From Acidobacteriota bacterium (GTDB lineage Bacteria > Acidobacteriota > Blastocatellia > HR10), in NCBI GenBank assembly GCA_030550025.1, contig JAUQQC010000003.1:163464-227463 (forward strand): a stretch of DNA of 64,000 nucleotides, given 5' to 3'. Both the position numbers and the translations under genes were made by a program. A model generated the notes under the pieces. It saw only the letters and a program-made list of their open reading frames with translations. It ran no database searches and was not told where the DNA came from. Below are positions 33,383-42,676 of this stretch, in pieces (position 1 is the stretch's first letter; each line of letters starts with the position of its first letter).

Positions 33383-35458
33383 ATGACGAAACGCATTCTT
33401 GTCGTAGACGATTCGCCGATCGAGCTGAAGCTCACGGCGAGGATCCTCGGCCAAGCCGGCTATGAAGTCATCGCGGCGACCAACGGCGCGCAGGCGCTCA
33501 CCCTCGCTCGTGAGAGCCGACCGGATCTCGTGCTGCTGGACTTGAACATGCCGGAGATGGACGGCTACGAGGTCTGCCGGCGTTTGAAAGAAGACGAAGC
33601 GACGCGCGCCATTCCCGTCGTCCTCTACAGCGTGCGCGATCAAATCGTGGACGTACTGCGGGGATTGGAGGTGGGCGCTGAGGATTTCATCGTCAAGGGA
33701 TTAAGGCGAGATGACCTGCTCGCACGTCTTTCCCGCGTCCTCTCCGGCTCCTCAGCCCACGAGATCCCGCCCCTGGATCTCTCCCGGCTCGATGAAGCCC
33801 TCGCTTTCCCGGAGGAGGCCGAACCGATCGCTCGTCTGTTGGAGGAAGCTTTTCGACATCACGTGCGCCCGTGCTTGAGTCTGCTCTTTGGCGTCCATCC
33901 GACGTTCCTTTTGGTCGAGCGCGCCTTGCGACAGGCGGCCGAACGATCTCCACTCCTCGCATCTCCAGAACAAGGAAAACCGGACGGTGCTCTCTTTGAT
34001 CTTCAACGCGTGCGCGGCGCTTCAACGGCTGGGGTCATCGAAGCCTTCAAGATCTTCGCCACCGAACTCTTGCGCGTCACTGCCAGGCTTGCGAATACGC
34101 GCATCTACGGATTGCGGGAGATGGACGAACTCGCCCGGGCATTCAAACGCTTGCTTCATGTGTTCCCCTCGCAACTGCGCGCGCTTCACCGCGCGCACTC
34201 CGCCCATGGCCAGTCAAAACTCCCGCGCCCGATTCCGACTACGACGGCGGACACCCCGCTTTCGAAAGAGATGCCATTGGCCTTCACCTTTTTCCTCGAT
34301 GCCGAAGGCATCCTGCGGAGTCTCGACGAGAAAATGACCGAAGCCCTAGGCTATGGGAAAGCCGAACTGCTCGGAACTCCCCTGGCGGCGCTCGTGCCGG
34401 AATCCGCGCGCGAATCGCTCTCGACTCTCTTGCAAAAGGTGAGGACCCAAGGGGTGACCGAAGGAAAGCTCACGCTACGACGATCGGACGGGACGCTCAT
34501 CCCCGTCGCGCTCTCCTCGCACGCGTTGTTCGACCGACAGGGGAACTTCGTCCTCTCGCAACATCGGGCCGAACGGCTCTCTGAAGACCTGGATGCGAGA
34601 GAACGGCTCTACCTTCTGGAACGCGAGCGCGAACGGCTCGCAGCGGAACTCCAGCGCGCGCGTCAGGCGCTTCGGCACGCTCAGGACGAGCAGGAACTGT
34701 TCCTGTATGTCGTCTCTCACGATCTCCGACAGCCACTTCAAATCATCGTGAACGCGGTGCAGCTCCTCGAAGAAGAATCCGGCGCTCGGTTGGACGAATC
34801 CGCCGGCGAATATCTCGCCGTGATCAAAAGTTCGGCCTTGCGCCTGAGCGAGATGATCGGCGATCTCGTGAAACTCTCGCGCATCACGACCAACGCGCTA
34901 CATCGGGAGCTGACCGACGTGAGACAACTCCTTGAGGAGATTCGCGAAGCGCTCGAGCCAATCCTGGAGCGACGAAGTGCACACCTGACTCTTACCGGCC
35001 ATTGGCCCACCGTCCGAGCTGATCCCGCCCATCTGCGCCTGGTCTTCTTTCACCTCATCGAGAACGCGATCACGTTCAATGACAAGCCACACCCGTTGAT
35101 CGAGATCGGGTGCCTCCCCCCCGCCGAAGGCATGCATACGTTTTACGTGCGCGACAACGGCATCGGCATCGCAGCGAAAGACCGGGAGCGCATCTTCCAC
35201 GTCTTCCAAAGGCTTTATCCCGAGGGAGAATTCCCCGGACGCGGCATGGGATTGGCATTCTGCAAGCGCATCGTCGAGGCGCACGGCGGGCGCATCTGGG
35301 TCGAATCTGAGCCGGGCACAGGCAGCACGTTCTATTTCACGCTCCCGAGCGACCCCTTCCCCCAAGAAGATTCGGCAGCGCTCTTGAAGGAGGAGCCAGA
35401 GGAGCGATCCCTGCATGCCCCCGTTGAGGGAATTCGCGAAGCACTCCCTTCCTGCTGA
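33383..35458 (+). CDS. Cytoplasmic REC-PAS-histidine kinase
   Basis: A 691-residue protein with no membrane helix. An N-terminal receiver (RILVVDDSP, D53, K105) is followed by about 170 residues (130-295) without a recognised domain, a PAS domain (about 297-400), a coiled-coil linker, HisKA with H446 in VVSHDLRQPLQII, and HATPase_c (N561, DNGIGI 591-596, GRGMGLAFCKRIVEAHGG). Such bacteriophytochrome-like or Hik-type arrangements let a receiver control kinase activity. It is 66 bases behind the hybrid kinase, which could phosphorylate its receiver. No DNA-binding output gene is adjacent. Confidence 0.93.
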   Translation: MTKRILVVDDSPIELKLTARILGQAGYEVIAATNGAQALTLARESRPDLVLLDLNMPEMDGYEVCRRLKEDEATRAIPVVLYSVRDQIVDVLRGLEVGAEDFIVKGLRRDDLLARLSRVLSGSSAHEIPPLDLSRLDEALAFPEEAEPIARLLEEAFRHHVRPCLSLLFGVHPTFLLVERALRQAAERSPLLASPEQGKPDGALFDLQRVRGASTAGVIEAFKIFATELLRVTARLANTRIYGLREMDELARAFKRLLHVFPSQLRALHRAHSAHGQSKLPRPIPTTTADTPLSKEMPLAFTFFLDAEGILRSLDEKMTEALGYGKAELLGTPLAALVPESARESLSTLLQKVRTQGVTEGKLTLRRSDGTLIPVALSSHALFDRQGNFVLSQHRAERLSEDLDARERLYLLERERERLAAELQRARQALRHAQDEQELFLYVVSHDLRQPLQIIVNAVQLLEEESGARLDESAGEYLAVIKSSALRLSEMIGDLVKLSRITTNALHRELTDVRQLLEEIREALEPILERRSAHLTLTGHWPTVRADPAHLRLVFFHLIENAITFNDKPHPLIEIGCLPPAEGMHTFYVRDNGIGIAAKDRERIFHVFQRLYPEGEFPGRGMGLAFCKRIVEAHGGRIWVESEPGTGSTFYFTLPSDPFPQEDSAALLKEEPEERSLHAPVEGIREALPSC

Positions 35459-35467
35459 GAGATGCGG

Positions 35468-36397
35468 TCAGGTTTCTTCCTCGATCTCCGACCGCGAGAC
35501 GGTACGCCCAGTCGTGTCCACATCCAGGATCAGGGTTTCGGCGGACACACCGTTTCGTTCGAAGCAGGCGCTCAGCTCCTCGGCGATCTTCTGGAAATTG
35601 CTCGACGCGAGGGCGATGACCGTCGGGCCCGCGCCGCTCAACGCCACGCCCACCAGACCGTCAACGTCGCGAAGCTGCAAGACCTCAGTCAGGCCAGGGA
35701 CCAAACTCTGCCGATACGGTTGATGTACGCGATCGCGCATGGCCTCCCGCACCAACTCGAACCGACGATGCACGAGGGCCGGCCAAAAGAGCGCCGCGCG
35801 TTGGAGATTGAAGACCACGTCCTGAAGCGGAATCCGTTCAGGCAAGATACTCCGCGCCGCCGCTGTGGCCAGCGGGACGTTCGGGACGACTGCGACGATT
35901 TTCAATTCTCGAGGCCACTCGGCCTGAAGGTATCGCACCTTTCCGTCCTCAGTCTGACATGTCAGAACAAGCGATCCGACGACCGAAGGCGTCACATTGT
36001 CGGCATGGCCTTCGAGCGCATACGCATACGCCAGGAGCTTCTCCTCGCCGAGCACGCGCCCGGTCATCGCCTCGAAGGCCGTGAGCCCGGCGACGATGGC
36101 GGCGCCGCTCCCCCCAAGCCCCCGAGCGACCGGGATGTGATTTTCGATCCAGAGGCGCACCTTCGGGACGGCGATGCCCTCGCGCTCCCCCGCAAAGTGC
36201 ATCGCCCGCACGATGAGATTACTCTCATCCGAAGGGATGAGCGACGCATCCACGCCCTCCACCGTCACCTGATGCGCCGTCGCGCTGGCATTCAGCTTCT
36301 CCACGCGAACCTTCAGATACACGCGAAGCGCGAGCCCAAGCGTATCGAATCCAGCTCCGAGATTGGACGTCGAACCCGGTACCCTGATCTCAATCAT
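35468..36397 (-). CDS. thrB: Homoserine kinase
   Basis: A 309-residue GHMP kinase starting at ATG 36397 (a GTG at 36409 is possible). It shows VPGSTSNLGAGFDTLGLAL, the ATP-binding PVARGLGGSGAAIVAGL and the C-terminal GVALSGAGPTVIAL. Homologue motifs point to homoserine kinase, which phosphorylates homoserine in threonine synthesis. It follows the AroDE gene after 31 bases and is convergent with the kinase gene on its other side, 9 bases away. No other threonine genes are present. Confidence 0.92.
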   Translation of the reverse strand: MIEIRVPGSTSNLGAGFDTLGLALRVYLKVRVEKLNASATAHQVTVEGVDASLIPSDESNLIVRAMHFAGEREGIAVPKVRLWIENHIPVARGLGGSGAAIVAGLTAFEAMTGRVLGEEKLLAYAYALEGHADNVTPSVVGSLVLTCQTEDGKVRYLQAEWPRELKIVAVVPNVPLATAAARSILPERIPLQDVVFNLQRAALFWPALVHRRFELVREAMRDRVHQPYRQSLVPGLTEVLQLRDVDGLVGVALSGAGPTVIALASSNFQKIAEELSACFERNGVSAETLILDVDTTGRTVSRSEIEEET

Positions 36398-36428
36398 CGC
36401 CGCATGCACCTCTTACAGCTTCCGAAGT

Positions 36429-37994
36429 TCAACTCAAGGCAGTATACACGCGCGCACGCATGGCATCAAGCGGCGGCTCCGCGCCCGTCCAGAGCCGAAA
36501 TTGCTCGGCCGCTTGGCGAAGGAACATCTCGACACCGGAAAGAATCGGGCAGTTCATGCGCTTGGCGCGGTGCAGCAGCGACGTCTCTTTGGGATTGTAG
36601 ACGAGGTCATAGACCAAAGGCCGATGGCGCAAGGCCGCTTCCGGAATCAACTCTTGCTCCGGGTATCCGGCCATCCCCACCGGCGTCGCGTTGATCAACA
36701 CCTCGAACGCACAGGCCGCCAACTCATCGAGCGGGTGAGCATCCGCGCCGACTTCTGCTGCCAATTCGCGAACGCGCTCCCAGCGTCGTCCGAAGAGCAA
36801 GACGCGAGCGCCGCGCTCGCGCACACCGTAGGCCAATGCGCGAGCGGCACCACCGGTCCCTACAATCGCCACGCGCGCACCTTCAAGAGCGATGCGCTCG
36901 GCGAGTGGCTCCACTCCCCCGGTGACATCGGTGTTATACCCGCGCAGTCGCTCGCCCTCGATGACGAGCGTATTCACGGCCCCGACGCGCCGCGCCAGTG
37001 GATCCACCTCATCCACGAACTCCATCACCGCGACCTTATGCGGGATTGTGACGCTCAGGCCGCGCAAGGGCCAGGAGAGTTGCCGCGTCTCCGGCCGCAC
37101 GAACTCGCGCATAAAGCGATCGAGTGCCGCGACCTCAAGTGGCACATAGACGAAATCGAGTCCGAGCGCTTGGAAACCCGTATTGTGCACAAGCGGCGAG
37201 AGCGAATGGCCGATGGGATGACCGATCACCCCGACGATCGCCGTCTGGCGTCCGATCTCCGCCACCCGATAGAGCGTGCGCAAATCCGAGACGGGGATCT
37301 GTCCGGGAGCGGCTTCGCGTCCGGCAACCGCTGCCCCATAGGTGAACGCACTTCCGTAGGCCACGCCCAAAACGCGCGTGAGGAGCCCGGCCATTCCCAT
37401 GGCGATGCCCACGAGCGCTCGCCCCTGTTGCCGGGCGCGTTCGAGAAGGCGAAAGATCACCAGAGAGTCGCCAATGTCGTGGGCGAAGATGGCGAGCTTC
37501 AGGACGCGCGCCGGCAGCGCGCTCAGGCGCACGTATATCGCCTCGACCACCTCAGGCCGCGCTTCATCCCAATGATGTGAGGCGATCACCCGCTCCCAAG
37601 GGAGCACCGGCCCGGTGCGCGCTCGTGTGAGCTGCGCCGCATGAAGGAACGCTTCGGCTAGATCCGCTTCCCAATCGTAGAAGAGGCGCGCGCGCACATC
37701 CACCCGACGCTCCGTCCACGCGAGCACCCTCGACCAGAACGACAACCGCTCGGAGAGCGACGCGTCAACCTCCCCTCCTTCATCGCGTGGCCGATAGGTC
37801 AGGATGACCGGCTTCGACGTCGCGCCAATCGCCGAGGCGAGCACCGAAGTCGGATCTTCAGCCGGAGGGATCCCAAGCGCGTCCAGGCGCAGCTCAATCC
37901 CATCCGCGACGGCATCGACCTGCTCCATGAGCGCTAGCGCGCGCTCCGGCGTCGGCTCCATCACCGAGGCGACGATCTTCATCGGCAGCGTCAT
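36429..37994 (-). CDS. aroDE: Bifunctional 3-dehydroquinate dehydratase / shikimate dehydrogenase
   Basis: A 521-residue fusion; ATG 37994 is preferred over the TTG at 38024. Residues 1-225 are a type I dehydroquinate dehydratase with DGIELRLDAL (catalytic Glu), VIASHHWD (general base His) and RVLKLAIFAHD (Schiff-base Lys). From about 250 comes shikimate dehydrogenase: VGVIGHPIGHSLSPLVHN, LSVTIPHKVAVMEF (Lys), GAVNTL, GYNTDVTG and the NADP motif IVGTGGAARAL. The two catalyse consecutive steps of the shikimate pathway. The same order of fusion is known from plants and some bacteria. Confidence 0.95.
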   Translation of the reverse strand: MTLPMKIVASVMEPTPERALALMEQVDAVADGIELRLDALGIPPAEDPTSVLASAIGATSKPVILTYRPRDEGGEVDASLSERLSFWSRVLAWTERRVDVRARLFYDWEADLAEAFLHAAQLTRARTGPVLPWERVIASHHWDEARPEVVEAIYVRLSALPARVLKLAIFAHDIGDSLVIFRLLERARQQGRALVGIAMGMAGLLTRVLGVAYGSAFTYGAAVAGREAAPGQIPVSDLRTLYRVAEIGRQTAIVGVIGHPIGHSLSPLVHNTGFQALGLDFVYVPLEVAALDRFMREFVRPETRQLSWPLRGLSVTIPHKVAVMEFVDEVDPLARRVGAVNTLVIEGERLRGYNTDVTGGVEPLAERIALEGARVAIVGTGGAARALAYGVRERGARVLLFGRRWERVRELAAEVGADAHPLDELAACAFEVLINATPVGMAGYPEQELIPEAALRHRPLVYDLVYNPKETSLLHRAKRMNCPILSGVEMFLRQAAEQFRLWTGAEPPLDAMRARVYTALS

Positions 37995-38067
37995 AACGTC
38001 GGCACTATACCAAATCCCCTCCAAGCGCGGAACCTTGTGCTATACTTCGAGCAAGGAGGAATCGAAC

Positions 38068-38880
38068 GTGCGGGCATCGCAGATCACGAGACGACGACGA
38101 CGATGGAACCTCGCGGCAGCGCTCCTGCTGCTATCGGGAGGCCAGAGCGTCTTCGCCCAAGAACCTCAGACGCTGCCGACGGCTGACATTCGGATCAAGC
38201 CCGCGCCCATTCGTGTGGATGCGAGCGCGGGCGAGGACAAGATGGTCAAAGAGCTGGTCGCCCGCTATGGGGAACGTCTTCGCGCGGAGATGCGTACCGT
38301 CATCGGGCGAGCGGATCAGGACCTCATCAAGGGCCTCGGCGGAGGATCGCTCGGCGCCCTCGTGGCCGACGTGATCCGGCGTACGGCGGAGCAGATCACC
38401 GGTGAACCCGTTCATGTCGCCTTGCAAAACTCCGGTGGCCTGCGCCGTCCGATCGCGCGCGGGAAGATCACCCTGGGAACGATCTACGAAGTCATGCCAT
38501 TCGAGAACCAGATCGTCGTCCTGGAGATCTCCGGTGAGACGCTTCTGGCCATCATTCGCCATCTGGTCGCCCGCGGCAACGAGCGGATCACTGACGCTCT
38601 CTCCGGCGTTCAGATCGTCGCGTGTCGAGGAGAGTTGAAAAGCGCCCTGGTGAATGGCCGCTCGATCGAGCCGCATGCGATTTATCGGCTTGCGACGTCC
38701 GACTACCTGCACCAAGGGGGGAGTGGATATACGATGCTCGCAGCGGCTCGAACCGCCATTCCAACCGGAGTGACGATTCGCGATGCTTTGCTCACCTTCA
38801 TCCGCCGCGAGGCGGCTGCCGGTCGAGCGATCGTCGCCCCCACTGATGAGCGATTCCGCATCGAATGTCCGGAGCGCTGA
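38068..38880 (+). CDS. Exported 5'-nucleotidase C-terminal domain protein
   Basis: A 270-residue protein from GTG 38068, which follows GCAAGGAGG; a longer frame upstream overlaps aroDE and is a shadow. A signal peptide (LAAALLLLSGGQSVFA) precedes the 5_nucleotid_C domain: GGGSLGALVADVIRR, VALQNSGGLRRPIARGKITLGTIYEVMPFENQIVVLEISG and ATSDYLHQGGSGYTML. In UshA-type enzymes this domain binds the nucleotide, while the metallophosphoesterase domain holds the catalytic metals; here that domain is missing. It may bind nucleosides, or need a partner. A -10-like TATACT lies at 38041-38046. Confidence 0.85.
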   Translation: MRASQITRRRRRWNLAAALLLLSGGQSVFAQEPQTLPTADIRIKPAPIRVDASAGEDKMVKELVARYGERLRAEMRTVIGRADQDLIKGLGGGSLGALVADVIRRTAEQITGEPVHVALQNSGGLRRPIARGKITLGTIYEVMPFENQIVVLEISGETLLAIIRHLVARGNERITDALSGVQIVACRGELKSALVNGRSIEPHAIYRLATSDYLHQGGSGYTMLAAARTAIPTGVTIRDALLTFIRREAAAGRAIVAPTDERFRIECPER

Positions 38881-38884
38881 TCCC

Positions 38885-39097
38885 TCACTTCACGACGAAG
38901 CCCAGGGGTTTCTCCTTCTCGCGAACTTCCCAGAAGGCATGAATCTTATCGAGCGCGACATAGAAGATCGTTCCCTCTTCGTCCTTCAATCGCGCGACGC
39001 CATCTACGATCGTCTCCAACGTCCCCCGGACGGCGGAAGGTCCCCCGTAGTGAATTTCGATCGTCTTCCCGAGGTACTCGGCTAAGACCTGCCTCAC
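38885..39097 (-). CDS. Small beta-barrel-like conserved protein (70 aa)
   Basis: A 70-residue protein from GTG 39097, behind a strong GGAGGAGGTGA. The sequence (LGKTIEIHYGGPSAVRGTLETIVDGVARLKDEEGTIFYVALDKIHAFWEV) alternates short strands as in Sm-like or SH3-like barrels, and resembles small MM0924-type proteins. Function unknown. It is the last gene of a minus-strand run after the aminotransferase. Confidence 0.7.
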   Translation of the reverse strand: MRQVLAEYLGKTIEIHYGGPSAVRGTLETIVDGVARLKDEEGTIFYVALDKIHAFWEVREKEKPLGFVVK

Positions 39098-39134
39098 CGC
39101 GACTCACCTCCTCCGGGTTTTCCAGCCGCCGGCC

Positions 39135-40310
39135 TCACGCGACGGCCCGCGCCTTTGCCATCGCGCGCGCGATGCGCTCAAGCGCGCGCTCGATGTTCTC
39201 CAGGGAATTGGCGTAGGAGAAGCGAAGGTATCCCTCTCCATATTGCCCAAAGGCCGTCCCCGCCAAACACGCGACGCCCGCTTCTTCGAGCAAGTAGTCG
39301 GCCAGCGCCTTCGACGTCCAACCCGTCCGCGTGATGTTAGGGAAGACATAAAACGCGCCTCTCGGCATCCGGCACGAAAAGCCCTCGATGGCGTTCAATC
39401 CCGCGACGATCCGATCCCGTCGGCGTCGGAATTCGGCAACCATCTCCGCGACGGGCGTTTGATCCCCTCGCAGGGCTTCGATCCCCGCGATCTGCACAAA
39501 CGAGGCCGTACAGGAGGTCGAATTCGTCTGCAACTTCGCGATCTGCGCCGCCAGATCCGCCCGCATGACCCCATAGCCCAATCGCCACCCCGTCATCGCG
39601 TAGGTTTTGGAGAAGCCATCGAGGATGATCGTCTTCTCCAACATCCCCGGAAACTGCGCGATGCTCACGTGCTCCCCTTCGAAGATGATGCGACTGTAGA
39701 TCTCATCCGACAGGATCATCAGGTCTCGATCCACGACGGCTTCCGCGATCGCCTTCAGGTCGTCGTATCCGAGCACGCCTCCGGTCGGATTATGGGGAGA
39801 GTTCAGGATGATCATCCGAGTCCGTGGCGTGATCTTGCTGATCAACTCCTCCACATCGAGAGCGAAATCGCGCTCCTCTCGAAGAGGGATCGGCACGGGC
39901 ACCCCCCCCACATAGGCGATCATGGATTCGTAGATCGGGAATCCGGGATTCGGATAGATCACCTCATCGCCTTCATCTATGAGGGCGAGGATCGAGAAGA
40001 AGAGGATCGGTTTCGCTCCCGGCGTGACGACGACCTGATCCGGGGTGACGGGGATGCCACGCCGTCGCGAGACCTCTTCCGCGATGGCCTCACGCAACTG
40101 TGGCAGCCCCGCCGAGGGACCGTACTTCGTCCAACCATCCTTCAAGGCGCGGTAAGCCGCCTCGATGATAGGCGCCGGCGTGAGGAAATCCGGTTCGCCC
40201 AACTCCAGATGAATGACCTCTCGCCCCTGCCGCTCCAGCTCGCGAGCGCGAACCAGGACGTCGAAAGCCGTCTCCGTCCCCAAACGCGCCATGCGTGTTG
40301 CCAGTCGCAT
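39135..40310 (-). CDS. Class I/II PLP aminotransferase
   Basis: A 391-residue enzyme started at ATG 40310, with AAGGAGGAGG 4 bases upstream; the 20 extra codons of the longer frame are rejected. Signature parts are HLELGEPDFLTPAPI, KYGPSAGLPQLREAIA, ILNSPHNPTGG, ILSDEIYSRI and the PLP Lys in DGFSKTYAMTGWRLGY. It belongs to the aspartate aminotransferase family I-gamma. The amino acid it handles is not clear; aspartate, aromatic or alanine are all possible. Confidence 0.9.
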   Translation of the reverse strand: MRLATRMARLGTETAFDVLVRARELERQGREVIHLELGEPDFLTPAPIIEAAYRALKDGWTKYGPSAGLPQLREAIAEEVSRRRGIPVTPDQVVVTPGAKPILFFSILALIDEGDEVIYPNPGFPIYESMIAYVGGVPVPIPLREERDFALDVEELISKITPRTRMIILNSPHNPTGGVLGYDDLKAIAEAVVDRDLMILSDEIYSRIIFEGEHVSIAQFPGMLEKTIILDGFSKTYAMTGWRLGYGVMRADLAAQIAKLQTNSTSCTASFVQIAGIEALRGDQTPVAEMVAEFRRRRDRIVAGLNAIEGFSCRMPRGAFYVFPNITRTGWTSKALADYLLEEAGVACLAGTAFGQYGEGYLRFSYANSLENIERALERIARAMAKARAVA

Positions 40311-40371
40311 ACGCCTCCTCCTTGTCCGAAGAACCGATGGCCCATCAACGCCCAGCCATCGGATCGCCAAA

Positions 40372-42624
40372 TCACCCTCCGGCGACTCGGCTCGGTCCGG
40401 CTTCTTCGAGCGCCCGAATCACCAATCCGGGCGTCAGAAGCTCCGGCAACGTGATCGGTTCGGTCAATCGGCCGGCCGGGAAGATGACGTAGAAAGGCAC
40501 TCCGGAGCGGCCGAATTTATTGAGCATCTGCGTGATCTCCGGATTTCGATTCGTCCAATCAGCCCGAATGGCCGTCACGCGCAACTCGCGCATCTTTCGG
40601 CGAACGGCCTCCGACTGCAGGACCGCTCGTTCATTCACCTTGCAGTTCCAGCACCAGTCAGCGGTGAAGTCAATGAAGACCGTCTCCCCGCGCTGCACGC
40701 GTCGCTCGATGTCCGCCAGTGAGAAGGGCTTCCACTCGATCTCGTCGGCGGATGGGGTGGCCGACTGCTCGGACGCCAGCGCGCGTGCCTCTCGCCACCG
40801 CAGCTCTTTCTCGAAGGCCCAGAGATAACCGCCAATGACGAGCACCGCCGCGATGCCCCACGTTCCCCATCGTCGCCACGATGAGGTGTGCGGCTCCAGT
40901 TGCCCAATCATCCACGCGGCGATGGCCACAAAGAGAAGGAAAACGCCCGTCCAGATGACGGCTTCCACCCCCAGCTGACTCCCCAACACATCCAGGAGCC
41001 AGAGCAACGCCCCCAGCAGCAGAAAGCCCATCGCTTGCTTGAACCGCACCATCCATGCTCCGGGTCGGGGAACGAATCGAAGCCACTGCGGATGCCACGA
41101 GAGCACGACATAGGGGAGCGCCAACCCCACTGCGATCGCCGTGAAGACGAGCCAGATGATGCGCCCCGGCTGCGCGAAAGCGAAGCCCACCGCCGTCCCC
41201 AAAAAGGGCGCCGTACAGGGCGTCGCCAACGTCGTCGCCAGGACACCGTTGAAGAACGCGCCGACTAGACCCGGCTGCTCCAACCACCGAGAGCGTACGC
41301 TCGGACTCCGAAACTCGAAGACGCCCAGGAGACTAAGCGCGAAGACGAAGACCACCGTGCTGATGACGACGACGAACGTCGGAGACTGAAACTGAAAGCC
41401 CCACCCGACCTGCTCACCCGTTGCTCGAAGGGCGATCACGATGAGCGCTAACGCCCACAGCGAGACGAGCACGCCCGCGGCGAAGCTCATGCCCATCATA
41501 CGCACACGCCGGTGGTCTTCCCCCGCTTGATGCACGAAGCCCAAAATCTTGATCGAAAGGACAGGTAACACACAAGGCGTGATATTGAGGATGATCCCGC
41601 CAAGTAGTGCCAACAGCAAAATCATCACCAGCGAGTGCGAACGCTCCTGTGGCCCCCTCACACGGAACGACAGATTCAACCAATTCGCTCCACCTGCAGC
41701 GCTTCCCTCCGGCACGGTCTCGAGCTCATTCCTCTCCTCGCGCGCCTCGCTTTCAGCAGGAGCGGGCTTGGCGGACTCGACGCCTTCGGAAGCGACCGGA
41801 GCGAACGCAGAGCCGAGCGTCGCGCGCAGTTCATACGCTCCCCGCTCCGTCACCACGATGCCGCTCACTGTATCGCCGATCGTCTCCCGAGCGTCCAGCT
41901 CCACGGGGATGAGGATTGAACGCCCGGAGACCTTCACCCCCCCATGCTGAATCGCCGCGCCTTTCATGCGTCGCGGGAAGAACTCTTGCACCGCAACGCG
42001 TCCCGCGAGTTCAAGGCGCAGCGTTCCTCGACGCGCCTCTTGCGGCGTCCACTCTACTTTAACGACGCGAATCGAACTCCGACTCATCGGCTGCGGGACG
42101 GCGCGCGCAAAGCGCGCGATCAGCTCCGCCTCAGGACCCGGCTCCGTCCGCCCGATGGGCAACGTGAGCTGAAGCTTCGCCGCACCAGGGAGACACACTT
42201 CCTTACATACGAGCCAATTCGCCGCCGCTTCCAGCACGACCGATTCGCCCGAAAGCGACGCCGGCGGGATCACCGTCGCCAGTACCATCGCTTCATCCTG
42301 ATAACCGAACGCTGTCATCCCTCCCGATTCCGTATAGCGCCGAGGCGTCGGCCATCGAAGCGGCGAGACGCGGAACCCTTCGGGAAGGGTCCAGGTGACG
42401 CGAATTGGCAGCCCGGCATCTCCCGGATTCTCCCAGTAGATGTGCCATCCAGGCTCGATCTGAAAATACACGCCGACAGTGAACGCCCGCCCGGGCTGCA
42501 CGGCAGCGACATCCGTCACAAGGCGCGGCGTCACGATGCGACGCCCTTGATGTATCTGCGCCGAGGCGACGAGCACCAACGCCGCCAGCAGCAGGCTGAG
42601 GCCGAAGATCAATCGCCCTTTCAT
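40372..42624 (-). CDS. DsbD-family thiol:disulfide interchange protein
   Basis: A 750-residue protein from ATG 42624. A signal peptide precedes a periplasmic DsbD-alpha-like domain with the Cys pair of VCKEVCLPG, then the transmembrane core of about eight helices with NITPCVLPVLSIKILG and TTLATPCTAPFLG (the two redox-active Cys), and a C-terminal thioredoxin domain with FIDFTADWCWNCKVNERAV. Electrons pass from cytoplasmic thioredoxin across the membrane to periplasmic thiol proteins. In this genome it could also feed the exported selenocysteine peroxiredoxin. The aminotransferase follows after 61 bases. Confidence 0.92.
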   Translation of the reverse strand: MKGRLIFGLSLLLAALVLVASAQIHQGRRIVTPRLVTDVAAVQPGRAFTVGVYFQIEPGWHIYWENPGDAGLPIRVTWTLPEGFRVSPLRWPTPRRYTESGGMTAFGYQDEAMVLATVIPPASLSGESVVLEAAANWLVCKEVCLPGAAKLQLTLPIGRTEPGPEAELIARFARAVPQPMSRSSIRVVKVEWTPQEARRGTLRLELAGRVAVQEFFPRRMKGAAIQHGGVKVSGRSILIPVELDARETIGDTVSGIVVTERGAYELRATLGSAFAPVASEGVESAKPAPAESEAREERNELETVPEGSAAGGANWLNLSFRVRGPQERSHSLVMILLLALLGGIILNITPCVLPVLSIKILGFVHQAGEDHRRVRMMGMSFAAGVLVSLWALALIVIALRATGEQVGWGFQFQSPTFVVVISTVVFVFALSLLGVFEFRSPSVRSRWLEQPGLVGAFFNGVLATTLATPCTAPFLGTAVGFAFAQPGRIIWLVFTAIAVGLALPYVVLSWHPQWLRFVPRPGAWMVRFKQAMGFLLLGALLWLLDVLGSQLGVEAVIWTGVFLLFVAIAAWMIGQLEPHTSSWRRWGTWGIAAVLVIGGYLWAFEKELRWREARALASEQSATPSADEIEWKPFSLADIERRVQRGETVFIDFTADWCWNCKVNERAVLQSEAVRRKMRELRVTAIRADWTNRNPEITQMLNKFGRSGVPFYVIFPAGRLTEPITLPELLTPGLVIRALEEAGPSRVAGG

Positions 42625-42676
42625 CACGGAGATGCCCCCTTTGACGATATTCACATGACTCCCCTTCGGAAACTCC

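Noticed and set aside
36363-37580. Long plus-strand open frame of 405 codons opposite aroDE
   Set aside because: It is antisense to the clearly coding AroD-AroE fusion, and its product is rich in Arg, His, Asp and Gln with no motif.
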